This document shows, piece by piece, positions 1-9,534 of a stretch of 64,000 nucleotides of DNA (positions are counted from its first letter, which is position 1; each line of letters begins with the position of its first letter). A model generated the notes under the pieces. It was not told the DNA's origin, searched no databases, and was given only the letters and a program-made list of their open reading frames with translations. This stretch comes from Lentibacter algarum (GTDB lineage Bacteria > Pseudomonadota > Alphaproteobacteria > Rhodobacterales > Rhodobacteraceae), in contig NZ_CP158687.1 in assembly GCF_040580765.1 (NCBI RefSeq), positions 1,178,001-1,242,000 on the forward strand, read 5' to 3'. Position numbers and translations under genes: made by a program.

Positions 1-88
1 TTTGGCCTTCGGCATAGTCGTCTTGAGCGGAGATTTCGCCACGGGCGATCATCTCGTAAAGCTGCTGGCTGGCCAGAACGCCTGTCAT
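1..88 (-). CDS. dcd: 2'-deoxycytidine 5'-triphosphate deaminase, N-terminal fragment
   Basis: Only the first 29 codons lie in the window; the gene runs off the left edge. The translation opens MTGVLASQQLYEMIARGEIS and ends AEGQ. This resembles the start of the long rhodobacterial dCTP deaminases, which go on to a conserved QPASLDLRLG segment that would begin just outside the window. The family makes dUTP from dCTP for thymidylate synthesis. The call rests on this short N-terminus alone, so another protein sharing the opening is possible. Confidence 0.55.
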   Translation of the reverse strand, partial: MTGVLASQQLYEMIARGEISAQDDYAEGQ

Positions 89-208
89 ACTGTGTCCTTT
101 CACGGGCAAGGTTGCGCAGCTTTTATCAAGTTTTTGGCTGAGAGGCAGGGAAAAATGCATCCCTGCCGTCTGATTGCTCAAGTTTTGTCGCCCGTTAGGT
201 CCGTGGCA

Positions 209-1648
209 CTATAGAATATCAGTCACAATGGTCTTGAGGCTTGCGGAGAGTGGCGCGCTTTCGTCTTCTTCGCTGTCGTTATAGGGACTTTCTTGGGCAT
301 AAAATGTGCTCATCGGGACTGTCGGGAAGCCGAGGTCACCACTTTGTTCGGCAGCATAGAAGGCTTCGGCCTCGGCAATCTGCTCTGGCGTGCAATAAAG
401 GGCTTCGGCAGCCATCATATCGGCAACTGTAACGCCTTGCTCAAGCTCTTGACCCCGCCACATCTCAGTCTCAGTCTCAGTCTCAGTCTCAGTCTCAGTC
501 TCAGTCTCAGGTTCGGCTGGAGGCTCAAGATTTGTATCTGATGCCGGCGGCAGCTCTAATGCAGGCGCTCGCTCAGCTTCCAGAGAGCCCTCAAGCTCAG
601 GTGTATCTTCGGGGGCAAGCTCCGGTTCTGGGGGGGAGACGACTTCGGCCTCGGGAGCTGGCAGGGGAGCAGGATCTGGCGTGACCTCTGGTGGCGGGGC
701 GGCCTCTGGCGCAATGATCGGCTCTTCTGGCGTTTCGTCCACGGTTTCCTCTTCGGGCGTTTCTTCAACAGGTGTCTCTGGTTCGAGTTCTGGTGTGGGA
801 ACGACCATATCCATATAGTTTGTGGTTTGAACTTCGATGTAATCGAGCAGCTCTGTATAGTTTTCGGCGACGAGTGGGTGGATATTGGCGGGCACGTCGA
901 AACTTGCAGGAGCGGGTTCGCCATTTGTGGCCTGATAAGTGATCAGGCTGGCAAGAAAATATGTTGTCTCTGTGCCGTGCGGGGCGCTGTCTGTGAAAAG
1001 TTCGGTTGTACTGATGGCAGCCAGCGGGCCGCCCTCTTCGAGAAGGGAGGCGAGCACAGGAGCGACGGGAATGAGCGTGATATTGGCGTCAGGCGTGCTG
1101 GCGTTGAGCGTGTCAACATAGTCAACAAACCAAGTATGATAGTCTTCTTGGTTGTAATCGTAATAGCGCTCGATACTGCTTTCGCTTGGTGGGAAGGTCT
1201 CGCTGAAGGCCGCGAGATCGCTCCAGCCTTGGTAGACAAAAATCTGCGCATTGGGTTGATCGGTGAGCACTGTGGCAAGGATCGACTCGGTGGCATCGAC
1301 TGGGCTTATGTTGCCGTCGGGATAGTTGGCTGTGGGCGCGAGGTCTTGGATAAAATTGCCTGGTGTTATGATCACTTGGCTAAACGCCTGATCCGCAAAG
1401 CGCTCCGTGTCATCGTCCCACTGACCTGTAATGCCCTGGAAGCCCCATTCGTTAGCGGGCTCAAGGCGGTCGGCGAACTGGCGCAGAAAGCCGAAGCCGC
1501 CGTTCACGTCATAAGTTCCTCCGGCTTCCAGAGTGAGTTGGTTGAGCCAATAGGGCAGGTTGGTTTGGGCGCCCCCTTCGGAAAAGTTGACAAGCGAGTT
1601 CCCGAAAAAATACTGGTTGGTTTCTATCGGCACAGGCGCACACTCCAT
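209..1648 (-). CDS. SGNH-hydrolase-like protein with acidic Pro/Glu tail and Glu-Thr repeat
   Basis: A 479-residue protein. Residues 1-270 look like an SGNH/GDSL-type fold: an early FFGNSLVNF block could supply the nucleophile Ser, and a later DSAPHG block could supply the Asp-His pair. After about residue 280 the chain becomes a low-complexity, Pro/Glu/Ala-rich linker with a perfect (Glu-Thr) run, then a C-terminal segment of about 85 residues. No signal peptide is visible at this start. The start is uncertain: the ATG has no good Shine-Dalgarno sequence and sits inside an inverted repeat (GCACTCC ... GGAGTGTGC), so a start outside the open frame or an unusual leader cannot be excluded. The substrate is unknown. 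Rhodobacterial proteins of this sort may be exported or polysaccharide-related, but nothing here decides it. Confidence 0.6.
   Translation of the reverse strand: MECAPVPIETNQYFFGNSLVNFSEGGAQTNLPYWLNQLTLEAGGTYDVNGGFGFLRQFADRLEPANEWGFQGITGQWDDDTERFADQAFSQVIITPGNFIQDLAPTANYPDGNISPVDATESILATVLTDQPNAQIFVYQGWSDLAAFSETFPPSESSIERYYDYNQEDYHTWFVDYVDTLNASTPDANITLIPVAPVLASLLEEGGPLAAISTTELFTDSAPHGTETTYFLASLITYQATNGEPAPASFDVPANIHPLVAENYTELLDYIEVQTTNYMDMVVPTPELEPETPVEETPEEETVDETPEEPIIAPEAAPPPEVTPDPAPLPAPEAEVVSPPEPELAPEDTPELEGSLEAERAPALELPPASDTNLEPPAEPETETETETETETETEMWRGQELEQGVTVADMMAAEALYCTPEQIAEAEAFYAAEQSGDLGFPTVPMSTFYAQESPYNDSEEDESAPLSASLKTIVTDIL
463..510 (-). repeat. Perfect 6-bp tandem repeat (TCTCAG x8) inside a coding region
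   Basis: Eight uninterrupted copies of TCTCAG on the plus strand, read on the minus strand as alternating Glu and Thr codons (GAG ACT). The unit is six bases, so gain or loss of copies keeps the reading frame and would only change the length of the acidic linker. Confidence 0.95.
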
Positions 1649-1849
1649 GCTCGGAGTGCAAAGCCCGAGCGTTACTTTTTAAATGCAGTCAGGAAAGCCC
1701 GAGGCTGCATGCAAACATCCCTAAATTTAGACATAGTGTAAGCAACGGGTTTGGCAAGAAATTAGCATGCTGATTGAGGGGCATATCTGGAAACAGTTTG
1801 GTGACTGTTTTGCTGGTAGCTGGCTCAAAAATCTGGGGAAAAGGTGAAA

Positions 1850-1926
1850 TGGTCGGGCTAGCAGGACTCGAACCTGCGACCTTCCGTCCCCCAGACGGAC
1901 GCGCTACCAGGCTGCGCTATAGCCCG
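1850..1926 (-). tRNA. tRNA-Pro (GGG)
   Basis: A cloverleaf can be drawn on the minus strand. The acceptor stem CGGGCTA pairs with TAGCCCG, the anticodon stem CCGTC/GACGG encloses the loop TGGGGGA (anticodon GGG), the T arm is standard (GGTTCGAGTCC), and the 3' CCA is encoded. It is 77 nt long and lies downstream of the merR-like gene on the same strand. Confidence 0.95.
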
Positions 1927-2014
1927 ACTAAGGCTGCTTATTAGCGGTTTTGAGCCAGAGGGCAAGGGCAAATCTCTGTGTAATTTGGGCCAAGTGTGTC
2001 AAAGCCTTACAGGC

Positions 2015-2803
2015 TTAGGAGGCGAGCGCTTTGAGTGCGTTGCGGGCTTGCTCCAGAGCGCGGCGCGTTTCGCTATCAGGGCTGGCTTTGAAGGCGGCGA
2101 CGCGGCTGAGAAGGCCTGCGCTGACATCAAGTTCGGTGTCGCTTGGATCATCAGGTAGCGTGATCGACAGAGACAAGGGGGGAGAGGCTTGGCCGTCTTC
2201 TGTGGGTTCTTTAGCAGCTTGCAGAAAGGAAGGGAGAGCCGAAGGCTGTGTCTTGAGGCCAGATGTGCTATCGACCTCTGACTCTTCGGAATTTGCTTTT
2301 TCGTCTGCCTTGGCGGCATCCTCAGGCGCCGCGGCCTCAGGCGTCGGGTTTTGCGGTGTCGCCTCGGCGGAGGTGTCTTCTGGTGCTTGTGTCTCTGTGG
2401 CCTCGGACTCGTCGGTGCTTTTGCGGTGTGTGAAGGGCACGATGTCTGCTTCGGGCTTGGGCGCGCTCGGCGCGTCCACGACCATGTCGATCGCATTGGT
2501 ATCACTCACGACCTCTGCAAGCTCACCGTCGAGCGGCTGTGAGAGGCTTGAGATATGTTTAACACCATGATCACGCAGCATTTTTTGTGCGCCTTTGATG
2601 GTCATTCCATCATCATGCAATAGCTTTTTAATGCCGCCGAGCAGCACCATATCATTGGGGCGATAATATCTGCGCCCACCTGCGCGTTTCACAGGTTTTA
2701 CTTGTGTGAATTTGCTTTCCCAGAACCTCAAAACATGAGTCGGCAAGTCAAGCCATTCGGCCACTTCGCTTATGGTGCGGAATGCTTCGGCTGATTTTGC
2801 CAT
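2015..2803 (-). CDS. MerR-family transcriptional regulator at the end of the fab operon
   Basis: A 262-residue protein. The N-terminal 75 residues form a MerR winged-helix domain ([20 protein letters not shown], then [11 protein letters not shown]), the part that binds DNA. The rest is a low-complexity acidic Ala/Pro/Glu region (about 100-190) followed by a short conserved tail. No effector-binding Cys cluster is visible, unlike metal-sensing MerR proteins. It lies 14 bp after ihfA in the series rpmF-plsX-fabH-ihfA-merR, an order common in alphaproteobacteria, so it is probably co-transcribed. Its target is unknown. Confidence 0.85.
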   Translation of the reverse strand: MAKSAEAFRTISEVAEWLDLPTHVLRFWESKFTQVKPVKRAGGRRYYRPNDMVLLGGIKKLLHDDGMTIKGAQKMLRDHGVKHISSLSQPLDGELAEVVSDTNAIDMVVDAPSAPKPEADIVPFTHRKSTDESEATETQAPEDTSAEATPQNPTPEAAAPEDAAKADEKANSEESEVDSTSGLKTQPSALPSFLQAAKEPTEDGQASPPLSLSITLPDDPSDTELDVSAGLLSRVAAFKASPDSETRRALEQARNALKALAS

Positions 2804-2817
2804 GCTGTGAGACGCTC

Positions 2818-3120
2818 CTAGCGCTTATTGCCTGCGGCGACCCGGTCTTTCATGAGGTGCGAGGGGCGGAAGGTCAGAACGCGGCGGGGGTTGATGGGAA
2901 CTTCCTCGCCAGTCTTTGGGTTGCGACCGACGCGGGCCGTTTTTTGGCGGACAGAGAAGGTTCCGAAGGACGAGATTTTGACTTGCTCTCCTGTGACCAG
3001 CGCGTCGGAGACATGCTGGAGCACACTTTCGACAAGCTGCGCGCTGTCATTGCGAGACAGGCCGACTTCGCGAAAGACTGCTTCGCTCAGATCCATACGT
3101 GTAAGTGTTTTTTCGCTCAT
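2818..3120 (-). CDS. ihfA: Integration host factor subunit alpha
   Basis: A 100-residue HU/IHF-family DNA-bending protein beginning [20 protein letters not shown]. The DNA-binding arm contains the [11 protein letters not shown] signature, and the [11 protein letters not shown] tail is typical of IhfA. It pairs with IhfB (not in this window) to bend DNA sharply at promoters and recombination sites. The open frame extends 19 codons upstream, but the ATG at 3120 gives the normal family length. It lies between fabH and merR in the same operon. Confidence 0.95.
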   Translation of the reverse strand: MSEKTLTRMDLSEAVFREVGLSRNDSAQLVESVLQHVSDALVTGEQVKISSFGTFSVRQKTARVGRNPKTGEEVPINPRRVLTFRPSHLMKDRVAAGNKR

Positions 3121-3227
3121 AACTATTCCCCCGTTTGGCCAAGCATAGGCCTGAGAGAGATTCCGAGTCAATATCAATGGCTTGGCGTGCAGCTTTTCAG
3201 CAATAAATGAGACGCATTCCTAGCGTT

Positions 3228-4202
3228 TTACCAACGGATTGCGACCGCACCCCACGCCAGACCGCCGCCGATGGCTTCGGTGAGGACGAGATCGCCTGTT
3301 TTGATCTTGCCTTTCGCGGCTCCGACAGAGAGCGCAAGTGGGATCGAGGCGGCAGAGGTGTTGCCGTGGTCTTGCACTGTGAGCACGACGCGCTCCATTG
3401 GGACACCGAGCTTTTTGGCCGTGCCTTGGATGATGCGGATATTGGCCTGATGGGGCACGATCCAGTCGACATCACTGTGCGTGAGCCCCGCTTTGTGAAG
3501 GGCAGCATCGGCTGTTGAGGCCAGCTTTTCAACGGCTTGGCGGAAGAGGGCGTTGCCCTGCATACGCAATTTACCAGACGTGCCTGTCGAGGAGACGCCG
3601 CCATCTACAAAGAGCATGTCTTTGTAGCGACCATCAGAGTTGAGGTCCGCAGAAAGGATGCCGCGATCAGCGGTTGTGCCTGTGCACTCTTGAGCTTCAA
3701 GGATGAGTGCACCCGCGCCATCGCCGAAGAGAACGCAGGTTCCGCGATCTGTCCAGTCCATGATGCGGCTGAAGGTTTCGGCGCCGATGACAAGCACGCG
3801 TTCGGCTTGGCCTGAAAGGATCAACCCGTTTGCTGTTGTGAGGGCAAAGACGAATCCTGCGCACACGGCTTGAACATCAAAGCCAAAGCCACGCTCCATG
3901 CCGATCTTTTGCTGCACCATGGTCGCAACTGAAGGAAAGGTCAGATCAGGAGTGGACGTGGCAACGACGATTGCGTCGATGTCGCCAGCCGCCAGACCTG
4001 CTTGTGCGAGGGCGGCTTTCGCGGCTTCGGCCGCAAGATCAGAGGTATGCTGCCCTTCGGCGGCGAAATGACGGCGCTCGATTCCTGAGCGCGTGCGAAT
4101 CCACTCGTCTGTGGTGTCGATCGAAGATTCGAATTCGGCGTTTTCCACGATCCGCTCTGGCAAATAGTGGCCATAGCCAACGACGACGGCACGTTTTGTC
4201 AT
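3228..4202 (-). CDS. fabH: 3-oxoacyl-[acyl-carrier-protein] synthase III (KASIII)
   Basis: A 324-residue initiating condensing enzyme of type II fatty acid synthesis: acetyl-CoA plus malonyl-ACP gives acetoacetyl-ACP. The catalytic triad is visible: Cys in QAVCAGFVFAL (about residue 114), His in VPHQAN, and Asn in DHGNTSAA. Length and order match the family. The start codon overlaps the plsX stop by four bases (ATGA), so the two are translationally coupled. Confidence 0.97.
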   Translation of the reverse strand: MTKRAVVVGYGHYLPERIVENAEFESSIDTTDEWIRTRSGIERRHFAAEGQHTSDLAAEAAKAALAQAGLAAGDIDAIVVATSTPDLTFPSVATMVQQKIGMERGFGFDVQAVCAGFVFALTTANGLILSGQAERVLVIGAETFSRIMDWTDRGTCVLFGDGAGALILEAQECTGTTADRGILSADLNSDGRYKDMLFVDGGVSSTGTSGKLRMQGNALFRQAVEKLASTADAALHKAGLTHSDVDWIVPHQANIRIIQGTAKKLGVPMERVVLTVQDHGNTSAASIPLALSVGAAKGKIKTGDLVLTEAIGGGLAWGAVAIRW

Positions 4203-5326
4203 GAGTTGGCCTCTTCTTCAGAATTTTTTATGTGCTCTGTCCCTGCTTCGGAGGCCAGCATTGTGGCGGCCGAAATACGGGCGGCAAGTTTTTCATTGAA
4301 GCCTGATTGCGCCAGCTGGAAAGCGAGCTTCACTGCAGCTGAAACGCCTGTCGCATCAGCAGAGCCATGAGATTTCACAACTGTTCCGTTAAGGCCAAGG
4401 AAGATACCACCGTTGACTTTTCGTGGATCAATGCGACTGCTGAGGCGCTTGAGCGAGGTAAAGGCGAGCAGGGCGGCGAGGCGAGACAGCGGCGTATAGT
4501 TGAAGGCTTCGCGCAGCAGATCGCGGATCAGGCTGGCGGTGCCTTCGCCCGTTTTTAGCGCGATATTGCCAGTGAAACCGTCTGTTACGATGACATCGCA
4601 TTTTTTTCCTGGCAGATCGCTGCCCTCGACGAAGCCGACATATTCGAAATTGGCTGCGTCAGCATTTTCGGCGATCAGCTCATTTGCGGCCTGAATTTCG
4701 GCGCGGCCTTTGAACTCTTCTGTTCCAACATTGAGCAACCCGACGCGCGGGCGCGCGAGGTGAAGCCCGTTGCGCGCATAGGAGGCGCCCATCAAGGCGT
4801 ATTGTAGCAAATCACGCTCATCGGCGCGGATGTCGGCGCCGGCATCAAGCATAACATTAAAGCCCTGCGGATTGCGCGAGGGCCAGAGCACAGCAATTGC
4901 CGGGCGATAGACACCCGGTATTTTGCGCAGGCGAATGACCGAGAGCGCCATGAGCGCACCCGTATTGCCGCAAGAGACACAGACCGTCGCCTCTTTGTTG
5001 CGCACGCTTTCAAGCGCGGACCACATAGAGGTACTTTTGCCTGAACGCATGACTTGAGACGGCTTGTCCTCCATCGAAACAATGCCTTCGGCATCAACGA
5101 TGGTGCAACGGCCGCGCAAATTCTTTTTGCGTGCGACAAGGGGCTCCAGCTCGGACTTGCGGCCGTGCAGGAGAAAGAAAATGTCTTTGTTTTTCTTAGC
5201 GGAATGTGAACAGCCAGCGACAATCGCCGCTGGCCCTTTATCACTTCCCATAGCATCAACCGATATGACAATGCGCTCCGCCTGCGGGTTTGAAGGTGCA
5301 GGCTTGGGCGTGATTGTCTGGCTCAT
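4199..5326 (-). CDS. plsX: Phosphate acyltransferase PlsX
   Basis: A 375-residue enzyme that converts acyl-ACP to acyl-phosphate, the donor for PlsY in phospholipid synthesis. The N-terminal ISVDAMGSDKGP segment, the SCGNTGALMA motif and the VTDGFTGNIALKTGEG segment are characteristic. It stands between rpmF (16 bp upstream) and fabH (overlapping), the classic gene order linking lipid and ribosome synthesis. Confidence 0.97.
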   Translation of the reverse strand: MSQTITPKPAPSNPQAERIVISVDAMGSDKGPAAIVAGCSHSAKKNKDIFFLLHGRKSELEPLVARKKNLRGRCTIVDAEGIVSMEDKPSQVMRSGKSTSMWSALESVRNKEATVCVSCGNTGALMALSVIRLRKIPGVYRPAIAVLWPSRNPQGFNVMLDAGADIRADERDLLQYALMGASYARNGLHLARPRVGLLNVGTEEFKGRAEIQAANELIAENADAANFEYVGFVEGSDLPGKKCDVIVTDGFTGNIALKTGEGTASLIRDLLREAFNYTPLSRLAALLAFTSLKRLSSRIDPRKVNGGIFLGLNGTVVKSHGSADATGVSAAVKLAFQLAQSGFNEKLAARISAATMLASEAGTEHIKNSEEEANS

Positions 5327-5341
5327 GCGAAAAGGCTCGGC

Positions 5342-5548
5342 TTATGCCGCGTCTTCGTCGATCTCGACTTCGTCCGCCACGGCAATCACTTCGCGATCTG
5401 CGTAGTGGCCACAATCGGGGCACACGTGGTGTGGACGCTTGAGTTCGCCGCAGTTTGGGCACTCGTTAGGGTTTGCAGCCGTAAGGCTATCGTGCGCGCG
5501 ACGGTTGTTGCGACGTGATTTGGATACTTTGTTCTGTTGGACAGCCAT
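5342..5548 (-). CDS. rpmF: 50S ribosomal protein L32
   Basis: A 68-residue protein. The basic N-terminus ([20 protein letters not shown]) is followed by a zinc-ribbon with two Cys pairs, CPNCG and CPDCG. It has the usual position between the DUF177 gene and plsX. The C-terminal tail is acidic, as in other rhodobacterial L32 proteins. Confidence 0.97.
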   Translation of the reverse strand: MAVQQNKVSKSRRNNRRAHDSLTAANPNECPNCGELKRPHHVCPDCGHYADREVIAVADEVEIDEDAA

Positions 5549-5720
5549 GTCGCAACCTCAATTATCTAGGGGCAAAAGAGCCCAGTTTCAGAAGGGCGAA
5601 GCCCTGTGTGTTCGGGTTCAGACTGCTCTTATGCAAAAGCTGTGAGCCTGTCCAACCCTAAATTCGTAAGAGCGCGCGAAAATAGCTGGAATCGCATGAG
5701 TTGCAACCCCGAATTTCAAC

Positions 5721-6284
5721 CTAGCTTTCGGGGTCTTGAAGCTTGGCTTTAAGGGCTGCGAGGCCTGCAAACGGCTTGGTATCCTCGTCTGTAAGGGCTG
5801 CTTTGCCTTCCTCTGTGAAAACTGCGCTTTCAAGGCTTGCGCCCTCTGCACGGGGATAAGGCGGCAGGGCAAGAGACAAGGCTTCGCGAAAGACATCGGC
5901 CAGATTGATTGTGTTTTCAAGCGGCTCGGCGCGGTCATCTTCGGGCATTTCGACCTCGGCATCTTCTTCAAGATCGTCAAAGCTAGGCATGATCCGCACG
6001 AAAAGACGCTCGACGCTCTCTTCTATGCGGGCACTGACAGGGGCGAGCGTAATGACGCAGGCCTGCTGTACTGTTGCGCCCAGACGGGCCTGAAGCAGCC
6101 AATCATCAGCGCCATGAGGCTTAAGCGTGCCGATCAGGCTTGGCTTTTTGAGCGCGAGCAGATCAAGGGTCTTGGCCATTTCAGTGCGCGCCTCGTCAGA
6201 AAGTTTCAGCGAAAAGCTGTAGCTTTGGTTTGCCGAAAGGCGCGAAACAGGTATCGTTGTTATGTCATTAAAGTCTTGGGTCAT
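5721..6284 (-). CDS. YceD/DUF177-family protein, 23S rRNA accumulation factor type
   Basis: A 187-residue protein of the YceD family (DUF177). In bacteria and plastids this family is linked to 23S rRNA accumulation and typically lies just upstream of rpmF, as here. The central segment has the conserved Cys and acidic patch (QQACVITLAPVSARIEE), and the LPPYPRAEG segment is the usual conserved block. It is probably the first gene of the minus-strand operon, with its promoter in the 78 bp shared with divergent bamE. The molecular role is not well established. Confidence 0.85.
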   Translation of the reverse strand: MTQDFNDITTIPVSRLSANQSYSFSLKLSDEARTEMAKTLDLLALKKPSLIGTLKPHGADDWLLQARLGATVQQACVITLAPVSARIEESVERLFVRIMPSFDDLEEDAEVEMPEDDRAEPLENTINLADVFREALSLALPPYPRAEGASLESAVFTEEGKAALTDEDTKPFAGLAALKAKLQDPES

Positions 6285-6362
6285 CGCGCCGCTCCTTGAA
6301 TCGGGGGCCTTTCCTTAGTAATCGGAAGGCAAGGCCGCAACAGCCGATACAAGAGGGCAGAG

Positions 6363-6827
6363 ATGAAAGCAATTACCCACCCGATAAAGCAGAGCGCGGC
6401 GTTTTTGCTGCTTGGGCTTGTTTTCATGGCGCTGAGCTCTTGTGCAGCGACCTATCGCGACCATGGCTATGTGCCTTCGGAGAGTGAATTGGCCGAAATT
6501 GTTGTGGGTGTTGATTCCCGCGAGAGTGTGGCGGATGTGGTGGGGGTTCCTTCGACATCAGGGATTTTGAACGACAGCGGCTATTATTATGTAAAAAGCC
6601 GCGTCAGACATTTTGGCGCGATGCGCCCGAAAGAGATTGAGCGCGAAGTTCTTGCCATCAGCTTCAGTGAGGCGGGCATTGTAGAGAACATCGAGCGCTT
6701 CTCGCTGCAGGATGGGAATGTTGTGACGTTGTCTCGCCGCGTGACGGACAAGACGGTCAATGACAATACTTTCATACGTCAGCTGGTGGGGAGCATCGGC
6801 CGCTTTTCATCTGGCACGCTTCAATAA
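6363..6827 (+). CDS. bamE: Outer membrane assembly lipoprotein BamE (SmpA/OmlA family)
   Basis: A 154-residue lipoprotein. A hydrophobic signal ends in the lipobox LSSC (Cys at about residue 27), so the mature protein should be lipid-anchored in the outer membrane. The SRESVADVVGVPST segment matches the helix of the SmpA/OmlA domain, and YYYVKSR is the following strand. BamE is an accessory subunit of the BAM complex that inserts beta-barrel proteins. It is divergent from the DUF177 gene, an arrangement common in the Rhodobacterales. Confidence 0.9.
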   Translation: MKAITHPIKQSAAFLLLGLVFMALSSCAATYRDHGYVPSESELAEIVVGVDSRESVADVVGVPSTSGILNDSGYYYVKSRVRHFGAMRPKEIEREVLAISFSEAGIVENIERFSLQDGNVVTLSRRVTDKTVNDNTFIRQLVGSIGRFSSGTLQ

Positions 6828-6910
6828 CACGCTGTTTGTCACAGCCTTGAAACCTATTTTGTGCTAGGCTTTGTGCCAGCGCGTGTGGGTTTATGGATGA
6901 AGGGTTGAGT

Positions 6911-7639
6911 ATGAAGGCCTTCGAGAGGGGCGGATATCATGTGCGGCTGGCGACGAGCGAGGCTGACATTTCGGCAGCTAAGGCACTGCGCCATAGGGCT
7001 TTTTTTGGCCGTTCAGGTATTGATGAAGACGCTTTTGATGCATCGTGTGAGCATGTTCTGATCAACAATAACGAAGGGCGGCTCTTGGGCTGCTTTAGGA
7101 TAATGTCTTTGCCGTCAGGGCAGGCGCTGTCGCAAAGCTATTCAGCACAGTTTTATGATTTGGGTCAGCTCGCGGGCTTTGAGGGCAAAATGCTTGAGAT
7201 GGGGCGGTTTTGTCTGGAGCCAGAGGAGGCGGAGCCAGATGTTTTGCGCATTGCTTGGGCGGCTTTGACGCGCTTTGTGGATGAGCAAGACATAAAGATG
7301 TTGTTTGGCTGTGCGTCTTTTTCTGGCGTGAATGGCGTGCCGTATCAGGACAGCTTTGCACTCTTGAAGGCGCGGCATCTTGCGCCGGAGTGTTGGCGGC
7401 CAAGACAGCGCGCGCGGGATGTCTTTGATTTTGGAGCAGAGTTTCAGGGAGAGGCTGATCTGAAGCGCGGCATTGTCCAAATGCCGCCGTTGTTGCGCAG
7501 CTATCTGGCGATGGGAGGCTGGGTCAGCGACCATGCCGTCATCGACAGGGAAATGGGGACGATGCATGTGTTTACGGGGCTTGAAGTCAGGGCGATCCCT
7601 GCTGCGCGCAAACGGCTTTTGCGAGCGCTTGCGGCGTGA
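6911..7639 (+). CDS. OlsB/GlsB-type N-acyltransferase for aminolipid synthesis
   Basis: A 242-residue GNAT-fold protein of the OlsB family, which transfers a 3-hydroxyacyl chain from ACP to an amino acid to make lyso-ornithine (OlsB) or lyso-glutamine (GlsB) lipid. The ALRHRAFFG, MLEMGRFCL and FGCASFSGV blocks are typical. The ATG at 6911 is preferred because AGGG lies 7-10 bases upstream; an in-frame ATG at 6893 would add six residues. The partner O-acyltransferase OlsA, often the next gene, is absent here, so this could be GlsB rather than OlsB. The specificity cannot be read from sequence alone. Confidence 0.8.
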   Translation: MKAFERGGYHVRLATSEADISAAKALRHRAFFGRSGIDEDAFDASCEHVLINNNEGRLLGCFRIMSLPSGQALSQSYSAQFYDLGQLAGFEGKMLEMGRFCLEPEEAEPDVLRIAWAALTRFVDEQDIKMLFGCASFSGVNGVPYQDSFALLKARHLAPECWRPRQRARDVFDFGAEFQGEADLKRGIVQMPPLLRSYLAMGGWVSDHAVIDREMGTMHVFTGLEVRAIPAARKRLLRALAA

Positions 7640-7680
7640 GAGCGCTTGACGCTGCGCGCGGGTAGCGATAGCGCTCTGCC

Positions 7681-9498
7681 ATGGCACGCGCACCCCTTTT
7701 ACAGCTCAATGATGTCTCACTGACATTCGGCGGAAACCCAGTCTTTGACGGGCTTTCGGCCTCCTTGCAATCTGGCGATCGACTCGCTTTGGTCGGGCGG
7801 AACGGCTCGGGCAAATCGACGCTCATGAAAGTGATGGCGGGGCTTGTCGAAACCGACAAGGGCGATGTGGTTGCTGGGCCCGGTGTGCGCGTAGGGTATA
7901 TGGAGCAAGAGCCTGATATGGCGGGCTTTTTGACGCTTGGAGACTATGCGTCAAGCGGATTGGAGCCAGGTGAGCTTTACCGAGTTGAGCGGGCTGGTGA
8001 GGGCCTCAAGTTTGATCCTGACCGTCCCGTTGAGACCGCCAGCGGCGGAGAGAAACGGCGCGCGGCCTTGGCCAAGCTGATGGCGGAAGCGCCAGAGTTG
8101 ATGCTGCTCGATGAGCCGACAAACCACCTTGATATTGAAGCCATCCGCTGGCTGGAAGGCGAGCTGAAGGCGACACGCACGGCCTTTGTTTTGATCAGCC
8201 ACGACCGCGCATTTTTGCGTGAGCTTACTCGCGCAACACTCTGGATTGACAGAGGAAAAGTTCTTCGGAATGAGCAGGGCTTTGAACATTTTGAAGCCTG
8301 GCGCGACAAGCTTTGGGACGAAGAGGACCAAGCCCGCCACAAGCTTGACCGCAAGATCAAGGCCGAGGCTCGCTGGGCTGTCGAAGGCATCAGTGCGCGC
8401 AGGAAGCGCAACCAAGGCCGTGTGCGTGCCCTTGCTGAGCTGCGCGAGGAGCGCTCAAGCCAGATCAGACGGCAGGGCACAGCAGGGATGGCGCTGTCTT
8501 CGGGGTCGGTTTCGGGCAAGAAAGTCATCGAAGCTGTGGGGATTTCGAAAGCCTATGATGGTAAGCAAATCCTAACAGATTTTGACATTACCGTGCAGCG
8601 TGGAGACCGTATTGCTTTTGTCGGACCCAATGGTGTGGGTAAGACAACTGCCATTAAGCTACTGATGAAGCTGGAAGAACCCGACGCAGGCACTGTTAAA
8701 CTGGGAACCAATCTGGAGGCGGCGATCTTTGATCAGGCGCGGGCCCAGCTTGACCCCGAGATGAGCCTTTGGGACAGCCTCACAGGCGATCCTGATATGC
8801 GGGTCTCAGGCAAAGCCGACCAGATCATGGTGCGTGGAATGCCACGCCATGTCGTTGGATACCTTAAAGAATTTCTGTTTGAAGAAGGTCAGGCGCGGGG
8901 GCCTGTGAAGGCGCTTTCGGGCGGGGAAAAGGCGCGGCTTTTGCTGGCCAAACTCATGGCGCGGGAAAGCAATTTACTGGTGCTTGATGAGCCGACCAAC
9001 GACTTGGATGTCGAATCGCTCGACCTGTTGCAGGAAATTCTGGATGACTACGACGGAACCGTGCTGCTTGTGAGCCACGATCGGGACTTTCTGGACCGTG
9101 TGGCAAGTCTCACTGTGGCGATGGAAGGAGATGGCAAGGCGACAGTCTATGCCGGCGGCTGGAGCGACTATCAGGCCCAGAAACCTGACAGTGATGACTG
9201 GGAAAACCGTCCAAATACAAAGGCTTCACGCGCAAAAGAGAAGCAGGAGAAGGCGAAAGCCAAGCCCAAGCTCAGCTTTACGGAAGAGCATCGTTTGAAA
9301 GAACTTCCAAGCGTTATGGAGCGGCTGACAGCCGAGATCGGTAAGCTCGAAGAGCTGCTCGCGCAGCCCGACTTGTTCACCAAGGAACCTGTAAAATTCA
9401 AGAAAGCGACGGAAGCTCTGGTGGAGCGTCAGACCGCTTTGGCCAAGGCCGAAGAAGAGTGGTTAACGCTTGAAGAAAAGGCCGAACAGGCGGGTTAA
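7681..9498 (+). CDS. ABC-F family ATP-binding protein (Uup-like)
   Basis: A 605-residue protein with two ATPase modules and no membrane segments. Module 1 has Walker [10 protein letters not shown], signature [10 protein letters not shown] and Walker [13 protein letters not shown]. Module 2 has [18 protein letters not shown] and [12 protein letters not shown]. The charged linker between modules and the C-terminal coiled coil (about 520-605, rich in Lys/Glu) fit Uup, an ABC-F protein acting on ribosomes or branched DNA. These proteins are not transporters. The exact ABC-F subgroup is inferred. Confidence 0.9.
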   Translation: MARAPLLQLNDVSLTFGGNPVFDGLSASLQSGDRLALVGRNGSGKSTLMKVMAGLVETDKGDVVAGPGVRVGYMEQEPDMAGFLTLGDYASSGLEPGELYRVERAGEGLKFDPDRPVETASGGEKRRAALAKLMAEAPELMLLDEPTNHLDIEAIRWLEGELKATRTAFVLISHDRAFLRELTRATLWIDRGKVLRNEQGFEHFEAWRDKLWDEEDQARHKLDRKIKAEARWAVEGISARRKRNQGRVRALAELREERSSQIRRQGTAGMALSSGSVSGKKVIEAVGISKAYDGKQILTDFDITVQRGDRIAFVGPNGVGKTTAIKLLMKLEEPDAGTVKLGTNLEAAIFDQARAQLDPEMSLWDSLTGDPDMRVSGKADQIMVRGMPRHVVGYLKEFLFEEGQARGPVKALSGGEKARLLLAKLMARESNLLVLDEPTNDLDVESLDLLQEILDDYDGTVLLVSHDRDFLDRVASLTVAMEGDGKATVYAGGWSDYQAQKPDSDDWENRPNTKASRAKEKQEKAKAKPKLSFTEEHRLKELPSVMERLTAEIGKLEELLAQPDLFTKEPVKFKKATEALVERQTALAKAEEEWLTLEEKAEQAG

Positions 9499-9534
9499 CA
9501 GGCTGTGAGACGACTGATTCTAGGGGGGTGATAT

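Noticed and set aside
827..1741. A 304-codon plus-strand open frame opposite the SGNH-like gene
   Set aside because: It is antisense to a recognisable gene, has a patternless Cys-rich translation and no family motif.
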